A DNA stretch of 64,000 nt. Origin: Fasciola hepatica. Lineage: Eukaryota > Platyhelminthes > Trematoda > Plagiorchiida > Fasciolidae. The position numbers and the translations under genes are program-made. The notes under the pieces are model-generated. The model searched no databases, was not told where the DNA came from, and was given only the letters and a program-made list of their open reading frames with translations. Location: assembly GCA_948099385.1 (NCBI GenBank), contig CANUEZ040000024.1, positions 27,935,001-27,999,000 on the forward strand. The letters are read 5' to 3'. Below, one piece after another: positions 42,601-54,780 of the stretch (its first letter is position 1; each line of letters starts with the position of its first letter).

Positions 42601-43474
42601 GAATTGATGTATGCAGCAAGGCCAGCTTCTTTTTTTTGTAATGTATACGGTCCTGACGGAAGCAGGCGAACTCTTTTATTTGAACCACAGCGTCATTCAT
42701 ATTGTGGTTCAGCCAAGTATCTTGTAAACATACAGCACAGGTAGTTCTACAGCTACGGGCCATTTGTAGGTATGTAAGATCCGATAGCTTGTTGAAATGG
42801 GAACGCACGTTATTACAAACGACACTAGGAATAGTCGTACTGCTTGGCTTTGTGTATTTAAGAGCAGCCTACCAACCAGCTCTTTTGCGTTTATTTGCAT
42901 GATGGTTCCCATTTCGTGCTTTGAAGAGTGGGCATATATTTTGTTGTCCAAGTATGTCTTTTATCGACAGCATAAACCGCTTCGAATAAGTATGAGTGCG
43001 CGGTATGCCAGTGATGGACTGAATAAAAACCAGTCCCGAAAAAAGCAAATCAAGGGGGACCAACACGTAGGAAAGTCAAGGATTGAACTACCATGCACAA
43101 TCTGAAGGGAGAAAGAAAACTACCGAATTCGTGGTAATTTATGAATGGAATGAATATTTTCGAACTTCAAAGATTTATGCGACACATGTGCTGGTAAACT
43201 ACTGTGTACTTTAATTTTCGCCTACACAAAGGTCCCTCTCAGTATTTTTCTAGCCATTTAATATCAAGGTCACACATTTCTCCAGCTAAAATTCGTGGGG
43301 CGGAAATATTTCAAACGTAAAATTGGTGGTTTAGACGCTCGCACAATCTATGCGGTTTCGATTGCCGTCCGACGAGTGTAGACGCAGAACGATGGCAACT
43401 GAGGGGTTATAATAATTATATTGGTTATGCTGTATAAATGACAGGAGATGGGAGACTGTACGAGCTAATTGCTA
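42593..43474 (+). repeat. Direct duplication D, right copy
   Basis: Near-identical to 26,633-27,514. It carries the first part of the LINE F2 endonuclease (minus, 42,606-42,808, ETWL-like and FRQDR blocks), but the rest of the LINE is missing: the endonuclease frame runs into the LINE-tail fragment on the other strand. Confidence 0.8.
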
Positions 43475-44025
43475 GAGCTGACGAGACAGAGTGCGCCTTG
43501 CCTCTTGAGTTGAGTGGTGTTTGCTGGCGATGCTGTAGAATCTGCCAGTACCAGGTGGACTTAAAAAAAACAGGCTTCAAACAACCAGTCGATTGAAAGA
43601 ATCGGGGCTAAGCCGAATTCCTGACCTATCGACGAGCCTGGTCAACGTTTGCTTGACCAGTTATGTACCTCAGTGGATGACTGATAAGAATCACCCAAAC
43701 GTTCTACGGGGCTTCTAAGATAAGCTCATGTATCCGACCGAAGGAGATTATGATACCACACTGGTTGAATCGGGTCTGGATGAGTGAAGGTACTTTTAAG
43801 TACTTTTGTCTTGACCATAAGTTTCTTTGTGTGGCCGAGAAGAAAGATTCAAAAAGGAAAATTGTCTATAGCTGGAGGAGGACCTGGCACCAAAATTGGT
43901 TGCTCCTGAGGAGCGGTTGTCATTCCCAAATAAATCTAGATGAAAATATTTATTGGTAAACAAGGCGCGCCTAAGCTCTAAGCTCGCAGTTGCATTTTAA
44001 TGAGTTTGGTGTCTGCAGATCCACT
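43320..44025 (+). repeat. Repeat R, copy R4
   Basis: Longest clean copy of R, with the ~35-bp 'ctagagctgacgag' block that R3 lacks. It ends next to the 3' end of gypsy copy B, in the same arrangement as R1 next to copy A. Confidence 0.7.
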
Positions 44026-44446
44026 GCATCAGTCCCCCTCCAGATGGACGACCGAGTAGGAGAACGTTGACCTAAGAGAGCGTCGTAAGTTGAGCCAAAA
44101 ACCAGCTGCAGATTTCCAGCTGGTAAAGGCTTGTGCTCAGCACCTCTAAGGTGATCTAAGGACCGCTGGGCCATATATGGCCGCAGAGAAGGCTACTCAC
44201 GCGTGAACTGGTGGGGTATACTCTCCCCGCGCTCTCTATCTAGAAACCTTAAGTGAGGACAGGGACGTTCCAATTCATGTACAAGGCACGTAAACAACAA
44301 CAACAACCACAACGAAAAATGGTAATGTCCATATAGTGGCACATGTCCATTGTTATTGGTGTGCCAGATCCTTCCTAGGTAAAAACGACTGACTCTGGAA
44401 GAGATCGAAAAAACCGGAAACAGTATGAGACCAGAAAAAAGAACAT

Positions 44447-44749
44447 CTATGTAAGAACAGTACAGTCAACGAGTCTGACAAGGAAAGGAACGTGCCTACC
44501 AGACCTGGTGGAACGTGATGGGGGTTCGACCTGTGACTCACGCACGTTGGGGCTAGACGTTGTTGGAGTCGGGCAAACGCCCGTGCTTTGGCCATCGGCG
44601 GGAATCGCCGTAGGCTGGGTTTCCGGGTCGACGAATGCTGGCTTAGGGTGGTCGATGCTGACGGTCTCTTGATGACCATTGAGATCGATGTTGAACGTTT
44701 TCTCTAAATGCCGAATGACTTTGTGTGGGCCAGAATATGCTGGAGTCAA
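44447..44749 (-). pseudogene. Pol C-terminal tail of copy B
   Basis: Same as 11,211-11,513 with one visible change (RHLEKTFN versus RHLENTFN). Contains SGPHKVIRHLE and SRSTRSGRHVPF. It lies in a different frame from the integrase upstream. Confidence 0.65.
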
Positions 44750-44981
44750 CGAACGACGGCTCGGCGTACGCAGAAAAACGTGCGTTCACTGAGGATAAAC
44801 GACGGCCGGGATGCCGAACGGACAGGAATACCAATCTTCTGCCGCGTGTAGATCATGAGACTTTGAGTGTAATCTCCAGGGCTTGGGATAGGTGCACTCA
44901 CCTCGGGCGTGGCAATTTAACCGGGAAGACGAGCGGTGGTGCCAAATGTCATGGACGCAGGTGTGAAGGGCGTCTCGCTGA

Positions 44982-46191
44982 TCAGCGTATTGCGAATGCC
45001 CAATAGCACCGGTGGTAAGGCGTCCATCCACTGAGGATTGCTGTGGGCACTGATCGAGGTTTTTGGGTGCCAGTGAAAACTAAGCCATTTGCCTGGGGAA
45101 GACAAGCTGTGATGAAAATACGCTCAGTGCCAGTCAGTTGGAGGAGATTGTCAAAAGTGGCAGATTCGAACTGAGCTCCTCGATCGGTGGTTACTGTGGT
45201 AGTACAACCAAAACGGAAAATCCAGTGTTCCATGAACGCACGGGCGACAGTTTCATTGGATACACCCGGAATGGGTATGACCTCGGGCCAACCAGTGAAA
45301 CGATCAATACAATTGAGTAGATAGATCATACCTCGGGATTGTGGCAAGGGTCTCACAAGGTCGACGTGCACGTGAGCGAAACGGGAGTCTGGAGTCTCAA
45401 AAGATCCGACCGGACTGGTAGTATGTCGCTGAACTTTGGCTCGCTGACAAGCAATGCAGTTACGTGCCCACTCACGAACGTCGCGATCCAGGCTTGGCCA
45501 GACGAACCGGGCACTGACCAGTTTGCGTTTGGCCTTGATACCCGAATAGGATAGACCGTGCAACACGTCGAAAACAGGACGGCGATGTGAAAGTGGTGCG
45601 ATTGGCCTTGGGTGATTCAAAGTGGTGTCGCAGAGGATAGTGCCAGAAGATGACGGAAGGGGCAAAGCCCGCACTCGCAGACTTGTACCGTGAATGGTCT
45701 GTTGAAACTCAGAATCCTGCTGACTTCGTGCCAGGTCCTCGGGATTGATACCGGGAACAGTAGGCGACCCGAGACTGGGGATCCTGGAAAGAGTATCTGC
45801 AGCCACATAAGTTGAACCGGGAGATATGACGAATGTCAATAGAATATTGTGATATGAAATCCAGCTGGAAAATTTCTCGTGGAGAATGACGATCAGATGC
45901 GTTGCGAAAAGCATACAGTAATGGCTTGTGATCCATGAAAATGATGAATTCCCGTCCTCCCAGGGCGTGGCGAAGGTGACGGATGGTGGTGTAGACGGCA
46001 AGTGACTCACGACCAAACGCACTGTATTTGGATTCTGCGGAACACAGGCGGCGTGGGTGAAAGGCCAGCGGCTCCCAATCACCGCCCACGGCCTGCTGGA
46101 GGAGGCACCTAATTGCGACATCAGAAGTGTCAACGACGATACTAACGGGAGCATGGGGATCCGGGTGACGGAGAAGAACCGCGGACGACAA
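44982..46191 (-). pseudogene. RNase H and integrase of copy B
   Basis: RNase H motifs VDTSDVAIRCLLQQ and MDHKPLLYAF are in the 45,709-46,191 frame. A second frame carries ADTLSRIP, the altered zinc finger (LHGLSYSG...CIACQ), VHVDLVRPLPQS (first Asp; GP changed to RP), TTVTTDRGAQFESATFDNLL (second Asp) and CLPQANGLVF, where the catalytic Glu is lost by a frameshift. It keeps the ~350 bp of integrase missing from copy A. Confidence 0.75.
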
Positions 46192-46287
46192 GGTCTGTTA
46201 GAGCTGAGAAAAAGGCTCCTGGGCTTGATCGGTTTAGATGAAGTTTCATTTTATTTGTGCCCCGGAAAGGGTCGGTGAGCGGTTGCA

Positions 46288-47079
46288 TCAGGGTGGTTCA
46301 GAGCGGGATGAACCGACGGTACAAATTATCAAAGCCAGTAAAACGTTTGAGCTTTTGAAGGACTGTGGTAGTGGAAATTCAGCAATATCACTGACCTTGG
46401 TTTCAGCTGGACGGATGCCGTTGGCGTCGGTGATATGAACGGGGAAGAGCAATGACGGCTTCCTTAATTCGGTCTTGGCAGCATTGATGGTGACAACGTG
46501 CTCTGCTAACCGCTGGAAGAGCTGTCGAAGGTGGAGCCGATGTTCGGCGACGCTGAGGCCAGCGACAAGAATATCATCGATGTGAGGGTGAAAGAAGGGT
46601 AGCCCAAAGGTAACACCGTCAATAAACCGCTGGAAAGTTTGGGACGCGTTGCGCAGGCCGAATGACATACGGAAAACCTCGAAGAGACCAAACGGAGTGG
46701 TAACGGCGGTTTTTGTAACGTCCTTGTCAGCGACCAGAATTTGATGATAGGCCCGGTTGAGGTCAATTTTTCTGAAAATGTTGGATCCAGCCAGTGCAGA
46801 AGTTGTGTCATGGATGTGAGGCACAGGATATCGATCTGGAGTTGTGACCTGATTGAGGCAACGATATTCACCACACGGACGCCATTCGCCCGAGGTTTTC
46901 TTAAGCATCATTAGCTGTGGAGAGGCCCATGGGCTGTTCAAAGGACGAATGACGCCGCGGTCTACCATTTTCTGGAATTCAAGACGAGCGATGGCCAGTT
47001 TGTCCGGGGCTAGGCGACGAGGACGGGCAAGAACAGGAGGTCCTGCGGTACTGATGTGACGTACAACCACAGAGCGCAC
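46288..47079 (-). pseudogene. Reverse transcriptase of copy B
   Basis: Nearly identical to 5,267-6,049. The active site reads HIDDILVAG, so both Asp residues are kept, unlike copy A. The C-terminal end is frameshifted (KSSNVLLALIICTVG where copy A has KQLKRFNGFDNLYRRF). Confidence 0.8.
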
Positions 47080-47406
47080 CGCGGGTGATTTTCCGGCCCG
47101 ATGAGAGACGGAAACTCGGCTAACATTTTGGCGGAGGTGTCGTAGGCTTCAGGAGCTACGGAAGGTCGAACAAAAATGAGCAAGCAGACAGATCCAACAA
47201 AGGCATGATGAGTCACGGGGTAGGTTAACTTACAAGAAGCCGGATGTAACGAATGGTTAGAATGATGCAGAAAATCAACGCCTAAGGTAGGCTGGGAATC
47301 ATCAGCAATTACAAACGTCCATTGAAAGAACGATGCAAACCCAGATCTAATTTGAGACGCTTGATACCAAAAGTGGATATGCGAGACCCATTGGCAGCCT
47401 GAAGCC

Positions 47407-48012
47407 TTAAAGTGTTTCGATGCTGACGGTCAGAAGGGTTAGGGGGAATGACACTGATCTGAGATGTGCAGCTATATCTGTGAGAGTCACCTCCGTGTAG
47501 GTCGTGGACGGACGAACAAACTGACTAATCTGGGCAGAGGCGGTTTCCATCAAACGGTCCGCCGCCAAAGCCAGTCCGTCTAGTCTGACTTCATCAACGA
47601 GAAGGGACAGACTGCATTGTGCTTGTTCGGGTAGCTGCTGCACCCACAATTCTCGCAACATCATGTCGCCAGTTTGAATACCTCTAGCCATTTTCACCAT
47701 ATGACGCAAAAGCCGTTCAGGCCACTGGTCATCGAGGGTAGTGCCACTAAGCGGCTAACAAGGACGGTTTGAGTCGGAGAAACCGGTGCGTTTTAAGATA
47801 GTCTAGTGTAACGCATCATAAGGCTTGTCCGCGGGCGGGTTGGAGATGATATCCTCGACAGCTTCAGGAATATTCAGAGGAAGTTGGGCAGTGAGATGCA
47901 TATACTTTTGTTGCTGTGAGGTGATTCTGGAAGCAGCAAACTGTGCCTCCAAATGATCCAGCCGAAGGGAGGGATTACCCGGAATAAACGGCAACGCCTT
48001 TACTGGGCTCAA
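47407..48012 (-). pseudogene. Gag remnant of copy B
   Basis: Two frames: 47,803-48,012 has SQQQKYMHLTAQLPLNIPEA and 47,407-47,709 has LWVQQLPEQAQCSLSLLVDE. This part is only moderately similar to copy A. At about 47,462 the frame jumps directly into sequence matching 4,884 in copy A, deleting the CHCC knuckle and the protease active site. Confidence 0.6.
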
Positions 48013-48189
48013 CAGTGGGGCTTTTCAGGCACAGCAGAATCGGATATAGTTGGCTTAGAGTCATCAATATCAAAAAAGGACAATAGGACAAATAAATGGT
48101 GGCAGACGGAAATGAACGCCAGAGAAACCTCAATACAGATGTGCACAATAAAGACAAAAGGAACGCTGTAATGCACAGGCGAAAACATT

Positions 48190-48555
48190 TAACAGTAACT
48201 TGGAACGGGCCCACCAATTTAGTCGCATGCACAACCTATGTGGACTCGATTGCCGTCCAACGAATTCAGACGCAAAATTATAGCAATCGACGGGTTTTAA
48301 TAACTATATTGGTTATCCTGTATAAATGACAGGTGACAGGAGGCTAAACGATGTATTTGCTAGAGCTGACGAGCTGAATAGCGCCCTGCCGCCTGCGTAG
48401 CGTGACGTAAGCTGCCGATGCTGCTTAATCTCCCAGTACCCGATGGACTTAAACAAAACAGGCTTCAAAAAACCAGTCGATTGAAGGAGCCGAGGCTAAG
48501 CCAAATTCCTGAACTATCGACGAGCCTGGTCAACGTTTTTTTGACCAGTTATGTA
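48190..48555 (+). repeat. Repeat R, copy R5 (5' part)
   Basis: Matches the first half of R4 up to 'ttgaccagttatgta'. It continues at 49,607 as R6, so R5 and R6 are one copy split by an insertion. Confidence 0.7.
48552..48555 (+). repeat. Candidate TGTA target duplication, left
   Basis: TGTA precedes the insert; TGTA again follows it at 49,607-49,610. R4 has a single TGTA here. Confidence 0.5.
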
Positions 48556-49606
48556 ACATAAATAATAATAATGGTATATTTCTCGGCTGTGTTCGAGACA
48601 CACGCACAACCGCATGATCATGGTGCACAGCGTTACCCAGTAAGATGAAATATTCACAAACTTCAGGTATAAAAGTCAAAATTGGCAGCTGTAGAAAAAC
48701 AAAGCCAGTGATAGTTTATACGGATCACTCTAATGATGGTTTCCGCGCCAAATTTGAACCGGTTTCGGTTTCGCGCTGGGCGGTGGCGCGCAGCTGGGAT
48801 ATCAAACAGGTAGTTCATTCATGCTGCTAAAGTTGCATTATCAACGGAAATGATGCAAGCCATGAAAAACGGTGGTTTACTGGGTATCTGCGAACAGCGA
48901 AGTTTCAAATAGGAAGAAAAAGAGATGGTTTGGAAGTACACTAAGGGAAATTGATGCATGCGAAGAGAATAGCAAACCGTAAAGCTGATGCAAACCCTGA
49001 ATGTCGGTTCTACCGGGGTTCAAGAAAAGGAATGAGTTATGAAAGAAGGAGACATGAAACCAATTTTATGAATGAGCATTTTTGTACTTTGGTGAATGTG
49101 GAAGTAACCAAGGTCCATATGAGGGTGAGTTAAATTTCAGGATCAGTAACCTACACCATTCAGAAATGTGAAAGTGCAACTAGAGGGCCCAGGAAAAGTG
49201 GAGGATCAATTTCCAGCCGGACCCGACTCGAGCGAAAAGCGGACTGTTGCAACAGATACCAACGTGGAAAATCTCCGCTTTGACTTGGGCAATATTATGC
49301 TGTTTCGCCGAAAAATATATATGCCTATATAGATGTGCTTTGACTCATTGAGCCCCAGTGTTATTCGGCTTCATCACTGGTAACATTTTACATTCTGTGG
49401 GTATAGTTCGTCTGGCGGGGTGAAGGATATGTGTCGGTCAATCAGTCCAGTGTGGCGAGATATGACGGATGCAAATGACGACTAGTATATTAGCAGGTTG
49501 CGATTGAACCGTTATTTGTGTTGACTGTAATGTTGACATCAGCTGGATTGGTTTTTTACAGAAAACCTTAATTAATACGGTAGGCAGTTTGGGGGTATTT
49601 CCTGCG
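48556..49606. mobile_element. 1,051-bp unknown insertion in repeat R
   Basis: The uninterrupted R4 copy shows that this block is inserted. It starts ACATAAATAATAATAATGG and ends TTTCCTGCG, with no obvious terminal repeats and no coding similarity. A 4-bp flanking duplication suggests a transposition event, but the family is unknown. Confidence 0.45.
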
Positions 49607-49965
49607 TGTACCTCAGTGGACGACTGATGAGAATCACCCAAATGTCCTACGGGGCTTCTAAGATAAGCTCATGTGTCCGACCGAAGGAGATTATAGTACC
49701 GCACTAGTTAAATCGGGTCTGGATGAGTGAAGGTACTTTTAAGTACTTTTGTCTTGACCATAAGTTACTTTGTGTGGCTGGGAAGAAAGATTCGAAAAGG
49801 AAAATTGTCTATAGCTGGAGGAGGACCTGGCACCAAAATTGGTTGCTCCTGAGGAGCGGTTGTCATTCCCAAATAAATCTAGATGAAAATATTTATTGGT
49901 AAACAAGGCGCGCCTAAGCTCTAAGCTTGCAGTTGTATTCCAGTGAGTTTGGTGTTTGCGAAGCC
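49607..49965 (+). repeat. Repeat R, copy R6 (3' part)
   Basis: Resumes at 'tgtacctcagtgga' and runs to GTTTGCGAAGCC. Closer to R4 than to R3. Confidence 0.7.
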
Positions 49966-51132
49966 GGAAAGTATAGATTTTTCCTACCTGTTTTTGGTCA
50001 AAGTAGTCGTTACTCACTGAAGGATCTTTCGCTGACACTTTTGTTGCTCATAAAGACCTTCACCGCATATGGATCTAGTTGCCACACATGGCAGTGGCCT
50101 TATCGAAAACTGGGTAAAAACTGTTTGTTCTGATCACATATTGGTAAGTTTCTTTCAAGTTATTGGTTGGCACTCTTGTTACATTCGACTGGAGCAGCTG
50201 TGGTATATAAACTGATGCGCACACGTATAACGCGCACAATAACCTCCTTGAGTCAGCCACGATTCAAGTGAAATCATCGGATCACATGTGATCAACGTTA
50301 GTAGCTTCCGTGAGATGCCTATCAGACATACCTGACTGTTTTTAGTTTGGTTCATGCATACGTGGCTGAATATCAAACCGTTACGTAGGTGCGAAATCAT
50401 AGTACGAAAGAACATCACCGTGTTGAGATGGTGGAGCAGTGCAGGGAAAACCGTCATTTACCTTTCCATTGAATTCCGCAAGATGTTTTGGCCAGTAAAT
50501 GGAGTGCTCTAGGTGTACTGGGAATTGCGAGCAACACTTGGAAATTGCTGCATCTGGCCCAGATTCCACAGCTTAGAAACCGAACCATGGACTATACGAG
50601 AAACTAAAATAATTATACCCAATCAGCACACGCGTCCGCATTTTAGTTCCTGAAGGGTCCCGCGAGGGACCATTTTTCAGTAATTAGTATAAGAAGGGTG
50701 TGTTCCACACCACTAGATTTGGAAGGGTCGGAAGGATGAAAAATAATTTTATTTCATTGAAAAGCTCATGTATCAGAAACATGCTTTCACTGCTTCACAG
50801 AATAGGTTTGAAGTTGCTCAGAGGCCTCTCTAGTATAGCTTAAATACCATCCAAGTACCACATTGAACGCGTTCAACGTCACATCTGCGAACACCACGGT
50901 TCGCACGTTCCACGGTTTACTTAAACCGTGGCCACAATACTGATACGTAACTAATTATTCTTACATAAATGTATACCGTATAGCATGCTTCAATTTGTTT
51001 ACGTGTTTCAATGGCATCCGTAGTGCTCACAAAGGATGCACATCATCTTTGCTCGAGAATAGAGCCCCGCAATGAAAACTGGCAGATGCTCACCGGACTT
51101 CGATTGCACCCACAGCAGGAAAGAAAAAGCTT
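49966..51132. other. Unassigned sequence
   Basis: No domains recognised. Short minus frames (50,179-50,569) are not convincing. Confidence 0.3.
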
Positions 51133-51403
51133 GCAGTGCTGCCGATAAAACGCACGATTACAAAGAATAAAAACTTCGTTTATTTGATCAATCACTGAAT
51201 TTGCTGGCGCAACTTGCTGCTATTGTGTACACCGCCTGCTCTCCTTTGTGTTCCTAAAACGTGCAACTTGTCCCACCCCAGCAATTTGAGTTCTGCACTT
51301 TTGTACTCTGCCAAGTTTATTCGTTAGCTTGTCACGAATCGGGGACCAAGGGCTATGAACTCTATACGTGAGCAGGTGCTGACTTTACTTAGGAGAATCC
51401 TAA
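51133..51403 (+). repeat. 5' LTR of E3 (family S)
   Basis: Starts TGCAGTGCTGCCGATA (second T of TGTAG changed to C), ends near GAGAATCCTAA. Same length as the three other S copies. Confidence 0.7.
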
Positions 51404-51405
51404 GC

Positions 51406-51420
51406 TGGTGAGCCCGAACA
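51406..51420 (+). other. tRNA-Trp-like primer-binding site
   Basis: TGGTGAGCCCGAACA differs by one base in its first 12 from TGGTGACCCCGA, the tRNA-Trp-type site reported for CsRn1-clade elements. It lies two bases after the LTR. Confidence 0.65.
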
Positions 51421-51810
51421 ACAAATTCACTCCACCAAGGGCACTCATAAGTCCTTAAATCGCATTCATTCGTTTATACATATTCTTTTTCTGACATATA
51501 AACGGTAAATCCCGACTTCGACTACCACACTTTTCTTATATTTTCCTTACGTTTTTATTGTAGGTGTTTCATGGTTGCCGAATGCATCCCTTTAAATCGT
51601 TTTACATTTGACATACCATTGCACATACGGCTAGCGACGACCGCAAATCTGACCCGGGACCGTCCGCTCTGACAGTCTCCTTAGCAATCCCTGAGTTTTT
51701 GGTGATGGCCCTAATCCCGGTTTTATATGTTAGGGGCAGAGTTTGAATCACGTTAAATCACAAGCGAGCGTTTCCGTTACTTGTGGACTATCGGTTGCCC
51801 TCCTCGTGGC

Positions 51811-52170
51811 GCTGCTACCCAGATACGCGACGACATACTCAATATCTATTCCTACGCCGCACTAAAGGAAGCAGTGATCTCTTGTCTTTTGCCGTCATAA
51901 TCGTCCAGACTGAAACGGCTGATCCAAGGGACAGAGTTCGGTAGCAAAACGCTTTCTGCATTACTGAGAAAAATCCAGCAGCTGCCGGAGCAACTTTTAA
52001 ATGAAAACTTCCTAGAAGAGTTGTGGGTACAGCGATTATCGCCCAATATTCAAGCACGGCACGAGGTGTCTAGCCATCTTAAGCTCACAGAGGCGGCAAA
52101 ACTAGCTGACGGCATTATGAAACGGTACCATCCACGAATTACTGCCGAAACAAATGCGAACAGTCCCTAG
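51811..52170 (+). pseudogene. Gag remnant of E3
   Basis: The frame reads AALKEAVISCLLPS, a TAA, then RLKRLIQGTEFGSKTLSALL and NFLEELWVQRLSPNIQAR. This is the CsRn1-type capsid segment. No zinc knuckle could be found after it. The part before 51,811 is lost or too diverged. Confidence 0.6.
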
Positions 52171-52498
52171 ACCACCGCTCCCACCGTAGGAACACACTCC
52201 GAAGACACTCTGATAGCTACTTTCGAGCGAACTTTCAGACTTATTTATTCCTATTTGTCCTCACTGTAGAGACCATAAAAATCACAACTCTGACCGACAT
52301 GAAAGGTCTCAGAAGCCCCTTCCCTGGCCGTCTCGTCAGCCTATCTCGATCATTTTACTGTCGATACCACATACGGTTTGGGGAGAAGGCCCGACTCTGC
52401 GAGGCCGGCTGCACCTTCCCAGGTGCCATACAGGGAAACTAATATCCCGACGCTTTCCGACTATCAACGCGGTCGGCAGCCATAAAAGCAGTCGTCTG

Positions 52499-52792
52499 TT
52501 GCATGTTCCAGATTTATTTTCCAAAATTCTGTTCCTAAGTGACACCGATGTAACAGTCGGTGTTATTCCAAAAGAAGCAGGTGATGCAACGATTTCATCA
52601 ATCCAACCACCCCGTGCTACCAACGGCTCTCCTATTACTACCTACGGCCGCAAGTTAATCACGCTCAACTTGGACCTACGGCGCTGGGTGTTCGTAGTAT
52701 CAGAAGTCCCCTATACTATGCTAGGTATCGACCTCCTTGACCACTTCCACCTCTTGGTCGGTGCACAGGGCTGGAGAGTTGTCCACTGGTAG
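52499..52792 (+). pseudogene. Protease remnant of E3
   Basis: FLSDTDVTVGVIPKE aligns with the F-x-x-D-T-G-A-x-x-S-V-I/L-P active-site region; Gly of D-T-G is Asp. YTMLGIDLLDHF is the second block. Inactive by active-site change. Confidence 0.6.
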
Positions 52793-52933
52793 ACTTCTCC
52801 TTCCGTAACCGGTTCGCATTCCTCTGTGAATCACACCACGCCCCCAAACATCGAACATCAGGCCGAACGCTCCTGCGCAGACCTCCTTCCTGCTTACCTA
52901 GCAATACTGAGGTAATCTGGACCCCTTCTTGCC

Positions 52934-53640
52934 GTGACCACCAACGTTACACACCATACTGTCACCAAAGGATCTCCAGCATTTAGCCGAACACGTAGCT
53001 GGGCCCTAGACAAGCCCCGCGTAGCACAGGCTGAGTTCAAACACATGCTAGAATCAGACATAATAGGCTCGACCAGTAGCCTTTGGGCCTCGCCGCTTCA
53101 CATGGTTCCTAAACCCAGTGGCAAATGGAGGCCCTGGGACGACTGTAGGGCTCTTAATCAGGCTACTACCCCAGACGGGTACTCCATTCCACATATTTAA
53201 GATCTTAATTCTTCCCTATCTGGTTGTTCTGTTTTGAGACAAATTGGTCTCGTTAGAGCCTAGCACCAACTCCCGGCAGCTGAGGCTGACGTTCCCAAAA
53301 CCGCTGTCACAACTCCATTCGGACTATTCGAGTTTTTGCGCATGCCGCTCGGGCTCAGCAATGCAGCTCAAGCCTTTCAAAGGTGTATGTACGTGGCAAC
53401 ACGCGGCTTGAAAAATATATACGTGTACATAGACGATATTCTGGTGGCAAGTTCCTCAGAAAAAGAGCATGCGGCACACTTGCGTGCTCTTTTCAAGCGC
53501 CTTAGCCAACACGGTGAACCCAATAATCCTGCAAAATGCAAATTGGGTAGGAAACTCATCACATTCCTAGGTCACGAAAACTCAGTCTTGGGCGAACAGC
53601 CACTGTGACAATCTGCGACCATCCCGAGCCTCACCTTACC
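52934..53640 (+). pseudogene. Reverse transcriptase of E3
   Basis: Pieces in one direction: [59 protein letters not shown], then TAA; motif A is decayed (LVRA, TAG, HQL); LRMPLGLSNAAQAFQRCMYV and VYIDDILVASSS (YIDD intact) follow at 53,336-53,608. The CGDYR box reads WDDCR. Two stops and a frameshift. Confidence 0.75.
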
Positions 53641-54780
53641 TGCAGTTGCGTCAATTTTTTGGTTTGAGCAAACTTTATCGCTGGCTTATCCCACACCGCA
53701 CCAAAACAACACAGCCCCAAACAGACCTTATATGTGGAGGTAAGCGGAAATTTATTTTTCCCTACACGGCGCAGGCAGCGCTTACTTCGATCAAGGAGGC
53801 TATCGCCAACACAGCACTCCTTTCACATCCCGATCCTTCTGTTCCGCTAGCATTAGGGACAGATGCTTCGGGGCGGTGTTGCAGCAATTCGTCAACAGCT
53901 CAATGCATAAGAAACCTTCCTTTTCCAAGCGTCTCTAGCCTGCGGAATCCTAATATAGTACGTTCAGCAGAGAACTACTGGCAATCCATTTGGGTACCCA
54001 CACTTCCTGCACACTCAGGGGCCTAACGTTCAGTGTTCACAGATGGTAAACCACTAGTGCACGCTATCCAGCCAGCTTATGATCGATAGTCGCCGCTCCA
54101 GATTCGCCATCTAAACTATGGTTCGCAGTTTACCGCGGAAATTTGACAAGTCTGCTGGGCACACAGTCCCCTAGCAGACGCACTTCCTACGCCCACAATA
54201 TCGACGACCCACAGCCCATGGGTGTAGACCCGGAAGCAATCGCCGCGGCCAAAACAGCAGATCCTGATGTTCAGCAGCTCGAAAACAAGGGCTCTCTGCA
54301 TCTGGTGCCAGTGCTTATCCCAAATTTCGGGCGCAACTGTTATTTGCGACGCTTCACAGGGTAGACCCCTATTACCAGTTCCTGCCAGTTTTCGCCGGCA
54401 GAATTTTATCAACCCCCACAACTTATCGCCCCCCGGCTCAACCGCCTCAGTCAAACTAGCCACCGAGCGATTCGTCCGGCCTTGCATCGTGCGTGACGTA
54501 CGTCTTGGGGCCCGTGCTTGTCTTCGGTGGCAACGCGTTAAAACATGTCGTCACATTGAAGCTTTGTTAGGCTCATTCTGTGAGCTGGACGCACTCCTTC
54601 ACCACGTGCATGTGGATCTCGTGGGGCCGTTCCCACCATCCAACGGCTGCGTCTACATCCTTACTCGTGTAGACCGCTTCACCCGCTGGCCATAGGCCAT
54701 ACCCATTCCCCGTCCTACCTCAGAGGAAGCTGCAAAAGCGTTTCTAACCGGTTGGGTAAGCCAGTTTGATTGCCCTTCTA
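53641..54780 (+). pseudogene. RNase H and truncated integrase of E3
   Basis: FFGLSKLYRWLIPH is the connection region; LALGTDASG begins RNase H, which is frameshifted soon after. The integrase finger is weakly seen near 54,400-54,530 (CLRWQRVKTCRH for C-x2-C, second Cys replaced by Trp-Gln). The core has HVHVDLVGPFPPSNGCVYIL (first Asp) and WVSQFDCPSMVTF, then similarity stops; the second Asp and the Glu are missing. Confidence 0.65.

Larger units (their letters stand above)
44026..47990 (-). mobile_element. Ty3/gypsy copy B (CsRn1/Boudicca type), minus strand
   Basis: Inverted relative of copy A without the nested E2 element. Gag, RT, RNase H, integrase and pol tail follow one another on the minus strand. 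Base pairs sum to about 52,346 with 4,884-7,131 and to 55,960 with 11,098-12,276. About 330 bp of gag-protease is deleted near 47,462. Internal order reveals what copy A lost. Confidence 0.75.

Noticed and set aside
49600..49650. CTGATGAG in repeat R (also at 27.68, 43.68 and 61.95 kb) resembling the hammerhead ribozyme core CUGAUGAG
   Set aside because: The required GAAA after a stem II and a cleavage triplet with flanking stems are not found at the right spacing in any copy; R4 even has CTGATAAG.
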